Below are positions 5,493 through 10,357 of a stretch of DNA of 10,357 nt, piece after piece. The notes below the pieces were generated by a model that was not told the DNA's origin, made no database searches, and saw only the letters and a program-made list of their open reading frames with translations. The stretch covers positions 1 to 10,357 of the forward strand of contig CAADUS010000241.1 in the NCBI GenBank assembly GCA_900752275.1, given 5' to 3'. The first letter of the stretch is position 1. Each line of letters opens with the position of its first letter. The translations under genes were made by a program, and so were the position numbers. This DNA comes from an uncultured Collinsella sp. (lineage in GTDB: Bacteria; Actinomycetota; Coriobacteriia; Coriobacteriales; Coriobacteriaceae).

Positions 5493-7853
5493 CTAAGCCA
5501 ACCCCAGCAATATGCCCGCCGAATGCACGACAAACGCCACGATCCAGGCGACCGTCACTTGAAACGCGAACACGGCAACGGCGTAGCGCGCGCCCAGCTC
5601 GCTCTTGACGGCGCCGATGGCTGCCACGCACGGCGGGTACAGCAACGTAAAGACCAGGAACACGTAGGCGGTGAACGGCGAAAACATGGTCGACAGTGCC
5701 GCGGGCGAGGTCGCGCCCAAAAGTACCGTGAGGGTCGAGATGACGCTCTCCTTGGCGATAAGTCCGGTGACGAGCGCCGTGGATGCACGCCAGTCGCCAA
5801 ACCCAAGCGGCGTCAGCACCGGCGCGATGATGCTGCCGAGGCCCGCAAGCAGACTCTGCGACTGATCGGCGACCACATTAAAGCGAATGTCAAACGTCTG
5901 AAGGAACCAGATGACCACGGTAGCGGCAAAGATAATGGTAAAAGCCTTGGTAATAAAGTCCTTGGCCTTATCCCATGCCAGCATCACCGTCGTCTTGACG
6001 CTCGGCAGGCGGTAATTGGGAAGCTCCATGATAAACGGCACCGGGTCGCCCTTAAATGCCGTGCGGTTGAGCAACAAAGCCGCGATGCAACCGACCGCAA
6101 TGCCAATCAAATAGAGCGAGACCATGGCGGGAACTGTCGCCTGCGGGAAAAACGCCCCGCACAGCAGACCGTAGACCGGCAACTTAGCCGAACAGCTCAT
6201 GAACGGCGTGAGCATGACCGTCATCTTGCGGTCGTGCTCGGATGGGAGCGTACGGGTCGACATGATAGCCGGCACGGTGCAGCCAAAACCGACGAGCATA
6301 GGCACGAAGCTGCGGCCTGACAGGCCAAAGCGACGCAGCACTTTATCCATGACAAAGGCCACGCGCGCCATGTAGCCGGAGTCTTCCAGAATGGAGAGGA
6401 ACAAGAAGAGCACAACGATAATCGGCAGGAAGGTCAGCACACTACCCACACCCGTGAGCACGCCGTCGACAGCCAGCGAGCGCACCACGTCGTTGGTTCC
6501 GAACGCCTTGAGACCCGCATCGGCCGAGGCGATGATGACCGCGATACCGTCCTCCATGAGTCCCTGCAACGCCGCACCGATCACGCCAAACGTCAGCCAA
6601 AAGACAAGGCCCATAATCACCAGGAACGCCGGAATGGCCGTGTAGCGACCCGTCAGGATGCGGTCGATCTTAACGGAGCGCACGTGCTCGCGGCTCTCGT
6701 GAGGTTTGACGACGCAGCGCCCACACACGTCGCCGATAAAGCTAAAGCGCATATCGGCCAGCGCGGACAGGCGGTCGGTGCCGGCCTCGCCCTCCATCTG
6801 GGTAATGATGTGCTCGATAGCGTCGAGCTCGTTGCGATCCAGGTGAAGCGCCTCGGTCACCAGCTCGTCGCCCTCAACCAGCTTGGTCGCCGCAAAACGC
6901 ACGGGAATGTGCGCCGTCGCGGCATGGTCCTCGATAAGGTTGGCGATGCCGTGAATGCAGCGATGCAGCGCGCCGCCGTCTGGACCATCGGGCGCACAGA
7001 AGTCCAGGCGACCGGGGCGTTCGCGGAACCGTGCCACGTGCAGGGCATGATCCACCAGCTCGCCGATACCCTCGTTGCGGGCAGCGCTAATGGGGACAAC
7101 GGGCACGCCCAACAGGCTCTCAAGCAGGTTGACGTCCACGGCGCCGCCGTTGGCCGTCACCTCGTCCATCATGTTGAGCGCGATGACCATGGGGCAGTCG
7201 AGCTCCATAAGCTGCAGCGTCAGGTACAGATTGCGCTCGATGTTGGTGGCGTCAATGATATCGATGATGGCGTCGGGATGCTCATCCAGGATAAACTGGC
7301 GGCTCACGATCTCCTCACCCGTGTACGGCGACAGAGAGTAAATGCCGGGCAGGTCGGTAACGCTCGCCTCGGGGTGGTTACGAATGGTACCGTCTTTGCG
7401 GTCGACCGTTACGCCGGGAAAGTTGCCGACGTGCTGGTTGGAGCCCGTAAGCTGGTTGAACAGCGTGGTCTTACCGCAGTTTTGGTTGCCGGCGAGGGCA
7501 AAATGCAGCGGCGCGCCCTCAGGCACGGCCGTCTTCGCGGCGCGGGGCGAATACGTCCCCTCGCCCAGGGCCGGATGCTCCGTCGTGCCGATTGCGGCGT
7601 TAGCGCGCGGACCCGCATCGGTGTCGTGAACACCCACGAGCTCGATGCGAGCGGCATCGTCCTTGCGCAGCGTCAACTCGTAGCCACGCAGGCGGATCTC
7701 GAGCGGGTCACCCATGGGGGCGTACTTCATCATGGTAACTTCGGTGCCCGGCGTTAGACCCATGTCCAAAATATGCTGTCGAAGCGCCTGATCGTCGGAT
7801 GTCACCGATGCGACAACGGCGTCCTTTCCAATCTCGAGTGTATCGAGCTTCAC
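5493..7853 (-). CDS. feoB: Fused FeoA-FeoB ferrous iron transporter
   Basis: Cytoplasmic-membrane Fe(II) uptake protein of 786 residues in which a FeoA SH3-like domain is fused to FeoB. Residues 1-75 are FeoA, with the hallmark DMGLTPGTEV (30-39) and PLEIRLRGYELTLR (50-63). A low-complexity linker runs to about 113. The G domain then shows G1 GNQNCGKTT (122-130), G2 T149 in VGNFPGVTVD, G3 DLPG (167-170), G4 NMMD (227-230) and G5 ISAAR (255-259). The C-terminal half holds the membrane Gate domains, with GFGCTVPAIMSTR and FMSCSAKLPVYG carrying the conserved cysteines, and LIAKESVISTL. All key motifs are intact. The start is GTG at 7853, with GGGGAGG about 9 nt upstream. No feoC or separate feoA is in the window. 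A promoter with iron-box-like repeats lies upstream, and a hairpin lies downstream. Identification is firm. Confidence 0.96.
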   Translation of the reverse strand: MKLDTLEIGKDAVVASVTSDDQALRQHILDMGLTPGTEVTMMKYAPMGDPLEIRLRGYELTLRKDDAARIELVGVHDTDAGPRANAAIGTTEHPALGEGTYSPRAAKTAVPEGAPLHFALAGNQNCGKTTLFNQLTGSNQHVGNFPGVTVDRKDGTIRNHPEASVTDLPGIYSLSPYTGEEIVSRQFILDEHPDAIIDIIDATNIERNLYLTLQLMELDCPMVIALNMMDEVTANGGAVDVNLLESLLGVPVVPISAARNEGIGELVDHALHVARFRERPGRLDFCAPDGPDGGALHRCIHGIANLIEDHAATAHIPVRFAATKLVEGDELVTEALHLDRNELDAIEHIITQMEGEAGTDRLSALADMRFSFIGDVCGRCVVKPHESREHVRSVKIDRILTGRYTAIPAFLVIMGLVFWLTFGVIGAALQGLMEDGIAVIIASADAGLKAFGTNDVVRSLAVDGVLTGVGSVLTFLPIIVVLFLFLSILEDSGYMARVAFVMDKVLRRFGLSGRSFVPMLVGFGCTVPAIMSTRTLPSEHDRKMTVMLTPFMSCSAKLPVYGLLCGAFFPQATVPAMVSLYLIGIAVGCIAALLLNRTAFKGDPVPFIMELPNYRLPSVKTTVMLAWDKAKDFITKAFTIIFAATVVIWFLQTFDIRFNVVADQSQSLLAGLGSIIAPVLTPLGFGDWRASTALVTGLIAKESVISTLTVLLGATSPAALSTMFSPFTAYVFLVFTLLYPPCVAAIGAVKSELGARYAVAVFAFQVTVAWIVAFVVHSAGILLGLA

Positions 7854-7903
7854 GTCCGTGTTCCTCCCCCGGCGCCCACAGGGCGTTACATTTTGTTTAT
7901 CTT

Positions 7904-7936
7904 GGCTAACCGTTTGCCATGGCTAACCATTTAACC
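7904..7936. promoter_or_regulatory. Iron-box-like repeats upstream of feoAB
   Basis: On the minus strand GGTTAGCC occurs twice with a 17-nt period (RC of 7904-7911 and 7921-7928), and a third GGTTA lies 8 nt further upstream (RC of 7932-7936). Between the two full copies GTTTGCC (7912-7918) is an inverted partner with one mismatch, giving GTTTGCC-AT-GGCTAAC. GGTTAGCC is identical to the centre of the known DtxR/IdeR box TTAGGTTAGCCTAACCTAA. The repeats would sit at about the transcription start and just downstream, where a metal-bound repressor would block transcription. The regulator's identity is inferred; a Fur-type site looks less likely. Confidence 0.6.
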
Positions 7937-7940
7937 ACGC

Positions 7941-7970
7941 ATGATAGCGCGAACACACACCGATGTTCAA
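7941..7970 (-). promoter_or_regulatory. Sigma-70-type promoter of feoAB
   Basis: On the minus strand TTGAAC (RC of 7965-7970) and TATCAT (RC of 7941-7946) are separated by 18 nt, both close to the housekeeping consensus. The expected start site is near 7934, giving a leader of about 80 nt. That leader contains a short CGCCC-TGT-GGGCG hairpin (7873-7885) just before the Shine-Dalgarno sequence. The repeat operator lies immediately downstream. Confidence 0.65.
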
Positions 7971-8010
7971 TCGACAGATTGCCGCCCTGGCGGGCTTGCA
8001 GCGTCGAGTG

Positions 8011-8038
8011 GTTACGGCGTTTGGTAAAACGCCGTAAC
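8011..8038. terminator. 12-bp stem-loop overlapping hydrolase stop codon
   Basis: GTTACGGCGTTT (8011-8022) pairs perfectly with AAACGCCGTAAC (8027-8038) around the 4-nt loop GGTA. The last base of the hydrolase TAG stop (8038) is the first paired base of the stem in the minus-strand transcript. There is no T-tract on either side, so if it terminates it is not by the classical U-run mechanism; protection of the mRNA 3' end is equally possible. The rest of 7854-8037 holds the feoAB promoter and no gene. Confidence 0.55.
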
Positions 8039-8940
8039 TAAAACCCGTGGCGCTCCAGGAAGCGGAAGGCTAGGCGAATCCAAGGACGGACCGCCACCTG
8101 CTTGTCCTCGTTGTCGACCGCGGTGTTGGCGTTGCCGAGCGAAAGGCCGTGACCACCTTGGTCAAAGACGTGCATCTCGCATACGACGCCTTCCTCGGCC
8201 ATGCGCTGCGCAAACGGATAGACCTGCGCGATCGGCGCCGTTTTATCGTCGGACACGCCCCACACAAAGGTCGGGGGCATCTGGCGCGAAACGTGTGTGG
8301 TGGGGCAGATGTCGGCCAGATGCTCGTCAGTTGCCTCGTCACCCGTCACCATCGACAGGTAGTCGTTGAGCAGATCGCGCCCCGTCTTGCCGCCCGTCTT
8401 GGGCACGCGCAGGTCGATGCGCGGGTCGCGCGTCTGCATGTCGCGCACATAGGCAAAGTCGAGCAGCGGATAGCCCAGCACCGCGGCATCGGGACGAATG
8501 TCGTCCGGACGCGCCCCTGCCAGGCCCGCGAAGGGACCAGTCTTCCATTGCGTTGCCAGCGAAGCGCAGATCATGCCGCCCGCCGAGAACCCCACGACGC
8601 ACACGCGCTTGGGATCGACATGCCACTCGTCGGCGTTGGCGCGCACCGTGGCGACCATCTTGGCAAGGTCTGCCTGTGGGTGCGGAAAGCTCACATCGCC
8701 CGTGTCACTCGTGACATAGTTGAGCACAAAGGCCTGGTAACCGTGATCCAAAAACGCAAACGCCACGGGATCCTGCTCATGCAGAGCGATATGCGTAAAC
8801 GCACCTCCGCCGCAGATAATCACAGCAGGGCGGCGGCCATTCGGCTTATCGGGCAGCGGCTCGGCACCCAAATACGTAAACGTCGCCGGATATTCCTCGG
8901 TCGGTTCCTCGCCCCACAGCGCATGGTTCTCGACAATCAT
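8038..8940 (-). CDS. Alpha/beta hydrolase, acetyl-esterase/lipase-like
   Basis: Serine hydrolase of 300 residues in the alpha/beta fold, closest in style to BD-FAE or acetylxylan-esterase-like enzymes that remove acyl groups from carbohydrates or small esters. The oxyanion segment is VIICGGGAFTHI (40-51), a variant of HGGG with Cys for His. The nucleophile elbow is VVGFSAGG with S119, the acid is in WGVSDDKTAP (D231 or D232), and the histidine is H264 in DQGGHGLSLG. There is no signal peptide, so it is cytoplasmic. The start at 8940 is supported by AAGGGAG about 6 nt upstream and a promoter just before it. The frame stays open upstream to an ATG at 9279, but that would overlap the oppositely oriented EIIA gene. 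It ends in a hairpin and is followed after 184 nt by feoAB with a separate promoter. Substrate unknown. Confidence 0.87.
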   Translation of the reverse strand: MIVENHALWGEEPTEEYPATFTYLGAEPLPDKPNGRRPAVIICGGGAFTHIALHEQDPVAFAFLDHGYQAFVLNYVTSDTGDVSFPHPQADLAKMVATVRANADEWHVDPKRVCVVGFSAGGMICASLATQWKTGPFAGLAGARPDDIRPDAAVLGYPLLDFAYVRDMQTRDPRIDLRVPKTGGKTGRDLLNDYLSMVTGDEATDEHLADICPTTHVSRQMPPTFVWGVSDDKTAPIAQVYPFAQRMAEEGVVCEMHVFDQGGHGLSLGNANTAVDNEDKQVAVRPWIRLAFRFLERHGF

Positions 8941-8953
8941 ATGGGCTCCCTTC

Positions 8954-8987
8954 GCGCAAATTATGCGCCCTTGTTTTTCGCCTTCAA
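8954..8987 (-). promoter_or_regulatory. Candidate hydrolase promoter with palindrome over -10
   Basis: On the minus strand TTGAAG (RC of 8982-8987) is followed after 16 nt by CATAAT (RC of 8960-8965), one base from the -10 consensus. The -10 lies inside the inverted repeat GCGCA-AATTA-TGCGC (8954-8968), a possible operator position. A start site near 8953 would give a very short leader containing AAGGGAG. The remainder of the 244-bp divergent region (8941-9184) holds two further palindromes, TGATATATCA (9046-9055) and GCTCAG/CTGAGC (9066-9085), but no gene I can support. Confidence 0.5.
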
Positions 8988-9184
8988 GCGTACCCCACTT
9001 GAACCCGTGGCGCAGAAACACTCCAGCAATAAGTTTCCCTTCAACTGATATATCACATAATCCCAGCTCAGAGGTATCGCTGAGCAGCGTAAAATAGGGG
9101 GCGTTGACCAAGCCGCGAAACATATATGAAACGTTTCCGGCAAACCAAGCGCGCGATATGCGCCTATTTAAGTTGGAGGCAACT

Positions 9185-9748
9185 ATGGGTCTGCTCGATT
9201 CGTTTAAGTCCACCTTCACCTCGACGGGCGAGGCGTCCGTTCCGCCCGCAGCAAGCTTCGCCACCCGCGAAGGCGTCATCTATGCCCCCGTCAACGGCGT
9301 GCTCGTCAACCTGGACGAGGTCCCTGACGAGACGATCGCCTCGGGCATGCTTGGCCAGGGCTATGGCATCGAGCCCATTACCGGCACCATCTATGCGCCC
9401 GCCAACGGCCGCATCGGCGCCACCACTGTCACCAACCACTCCATTGGCATGATCACCGAGGACGGTCTTCGCGTGTTCATCCATGTTGGCCTGGGCACCG
9501 TGGAAATGAACGGCAAGGGTTTTGCCCGCTTTGTCGAGATGGGCGATGTGGTCAAGGCAGGTCAGCCGCTCATCAGCTTCGACCGCGAGGCCATCAAGGC
9601 CGCCGGTCACGAGGACATCGTGACCGTCATCGTCTCCGAGCTCGATCGTCTTAAGAGCATCGACCATGTCGGCGAGTCTGGAACGCTTATCGGCGGCAAC
9701 CCGCTCGTCAAGCTTGGCGACCCGCTGCTGGTTGCCAAGACCAAGTAG
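9185..9748 (+). CDS. crr: Stand-alone PTS glucose-family EIIA component
   Basis: Cytoplasmic phosphocarrier of 187 residues that accepts phosphate from HPr and passes it to a sugar-specific EIIB; in many bacteria it also signals carbon status. It has the IIA-Glc sandwich fold with GVIYAPVNGVLVNLDEVPDE (30-49), GYGIEP (59-64), GTIYAPANGRI (67-77), TNHSIGM with H85, and VFIHVGLGTVEMNGKGF with H100, the residue equivalent to the phosphorylated histidine of E. coli Crr. No EIIB or EIIC domain is attached or adjacent. The ATG at 9185 is set by GGAGG 5 nt upstream; the frame is open to a TTG at 9104 without a binding site. A possible -35 TTGACC (9104-9109) has only poorly spaced -10 partners (TATGAA 9125-9130). 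It is divergent from the hydrolase and followed by a canonical terminator. The symbol crr is by homology; which permease it serves is unknown. Confidence 0.9.
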   Translation: MGLLDSFKSTFTSTGEASVPPAASFATREGVIYAPVNGVLVNLDEVPDETIASGMLGQGYGIEPITGTIYAPANGRIGATTVTNHSIGMITEDGLRVFIHVGLGTVEMNGKGFARFVEMGDVVKAGQPLISFDREAIKAAGHEDIVTVIVSELDRLKSIDHVGESGTLIGGNPLVKLGDPLLVAKTK

Positions 9749-9785
9749 CCAGGCCCCGCGCCACACAGCCAAAAGGCACCTCGTC

Positions 9786-9823
9786 AAGCGCCCGCGACCA
9801 TTTGGCCGCGGGCGCTTTTCGTT
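9786..9823 (+). terminator. Intrinsic terminator after EIIA gene
   Basis: AAGCGCCCGCG (9786-9796) pairs with CGCGGGCGCTT (9807-9817) around a 10-nt loop, an 11-bp GC-rich stem followed by TTTTCGTTT. It lies about 40 nt after the EIIA stop, so it separates that gene from asnS. It is the only fully canonical Rho-independent terminator in the window. Confidence 0.9.
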
Positions 9824-9874
9824 TGAAAAACCATCCCGCCAATGCCTTATCTGTATAGCCCAAATGAGCCGAGC

Positions 9875-9883
9875 TGCTAGAAT
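9875..9883 (+). promoter_or_regulatory. Candidate extended -10 promoter of asnS
   Basis: TGCTAGAAT forms an extended -10 element (TGn followed by TAGAAT) about 50 nt before the asnS start. No good -35 is present at 16-18 nt, which is typical for extended -10 promoters. The leader of about 40 nt is too short for a T-box riboswitch, and I see none. Confidence 0.45.
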
Positions 9884-9929
9884 ATCGAACTGTATGGATA
9901 ACTATCATTCAACCGTTATGGGAGGATAC

Positions 9930-10357
9930 GTGAACCGCACCAAAATCGCGCAGCTCTATGCCGATGCCGAGTCGCTCGGCGGCCAGACCGTCACCGTCGC
10001 CGGCTGGGTCAAGTCCGTCCGCGACATGAAGAACTTTGGCTTTGTTACGCTCAACGACGGCAGCTGCTTCCGCGACCTGCAGGTCGTCATGAACCGCGAG
10101 GCGCTCGACAACTACGACGAGATCGCCCACCAAAACGTCTCGGCCGCCCTCATCTGCACCGGCACCGTCAAGCTGACCCCCGATGCGCCCCAGCCTTTCG
10201 AGCTTTCTGCCACCTCCATCGAGGTCGAGGGCGTCAGCGCCCCGGATTACCCGCTGCAGAAGAAGCGCGCAACCGTCGAGTTCCTGCGCACCCAGCAGCA
10301 CCTGCGCCCGCGCACCAACCTGTTCCGCGCCGTGTTCCGCATCCGCTCTGTCGCGGC
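9930..10357 (+). CDS. asnS: Asparaginyl-tRNA synthetase, 5' part
   Basis: Class II aminoacyl-tRNA synthetase that charges tRNA-Asn with asparagine in the cytoplasm. Only the first 142 residues are in the window; the gene runs off the right edge, and the full protein is usually about 460 residues. The part seen is the N-terminal anticodon-binding OB fold: VTVAGWVKSVRDMKNFGFVTLNDGSCFRD has the layout of E. coli AsnS with its DGSCF motif, and the catalytic domain begins at VEFLRTQQHLRPRTN, which matches EYLR..AHLRPRTN. The start is GTG at 9930, with GGGAGG (9920-9925) 4 nt upstream. An in-frame ATG at 9918 lacks a binding site and overlaps that Shine-Dalgarno sequence. The DGSCF motif and the flanking asparaginyl-type sequence favour AsnS over AspS. 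Confidence 0.93.
   Translation, partial: MNRTKIAQLYADAESLGGQTVTVAGWVKSVRDMKNFGFVTLNDGSCFRDLQVVMNREALDNYDEIAHQNVSAALICTGTVKLTPDAPQPFELSATSIEVEGVSAPDYPLQKKRATVEFLRTQQHLRPRTNLFRAVFRIRSVA

Noticed and set aside
5523..6320. Open frame of 265 codons opposite the FeoB membrane region
   Set aside because: Charged, low-complexity translation typical of the reverse of membrane-protein coding DNA.
6684..7757. Open frame of 357 codons opposite feoAB
   Set aside because: Antisense shadow of the feoAB G domain, with no ribosome binding site or recognisable motif.
9918..9929. ATG start for asnS four codons upstream
   Set aside because: No Shine-Dalgarno before it, and it overlaps the GGGAGG that serves the GTG at 9930.
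9884..9929. T-box riboswitch before asnS
   Set aside because: The leader is only about 40 nt and has no specifier stem or T-box consensus.

Overview
The window looks like an ordinary stretch of chromosome from a high-GC actinobacterium, most likely of class Coriobacteriia (Collinsella-like). This assignment is inferred from codon use, strong GGAGG ribosome binding sites, GTG starts, a FeoA-FeoB fusion protein and stand-alone PTS sugar machinery of the kind expected in a gut anaerobe. No 16S or other marker in the window settles it. I found no tRNA, rRNA, CRISPR array, phage gene or transposase.

Left part (1-2640): a non-coding edge with a strong stem-loop (14-50), then a PLP-dependent aminotransferase on the minus strand (186-1322). 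It is divergent from an unrecognised alpha/beta protein on the plus strand (1416-2075), which converges with a minus-strand family 6 hypoxanthine-DNA glycosylase (2077-2640); the two stop codons are one base apart.

Middle part (2644-8940): five minus-strand genes counting the glycosylase. In transcription order they are an alpha/beta hydrolase (8038-8940), a FeoA-FeoB ferrous iron transporter (5493-7853), a SotB-type sugar efflux permease (4175-5371), an intracellular GH13 alpha-glucosidase or maltodextrin hydrolase (2644-4020), and the glycosylase 3 nt behind it. Strong hairpins separate the first four, and individual promoters are visible for several, so only amylase plus glycosylase is a convincing operon. 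The feoAB promoter carries repeated GGTTAGCC half-sites matching the core of the DtxR/IdeR box, which suggests iron-responsive repression.

Right part (9185-10357): a plus-strand stand-alone glucose-type PTS EIIA protein (9185-9748) with a canonical intrinsic terminator, then the start of asparaginyl-tRNA synthetase (9930 onwards), cut by the window edge.

The most unusual signals are a sharp change in synonymous codon use inside the aminotransferase near position 602, a 19-bp perfect inverted repeat upstream of the amylase, and the iron-box-like repeats at feoAB. I do not see a new biological system here.
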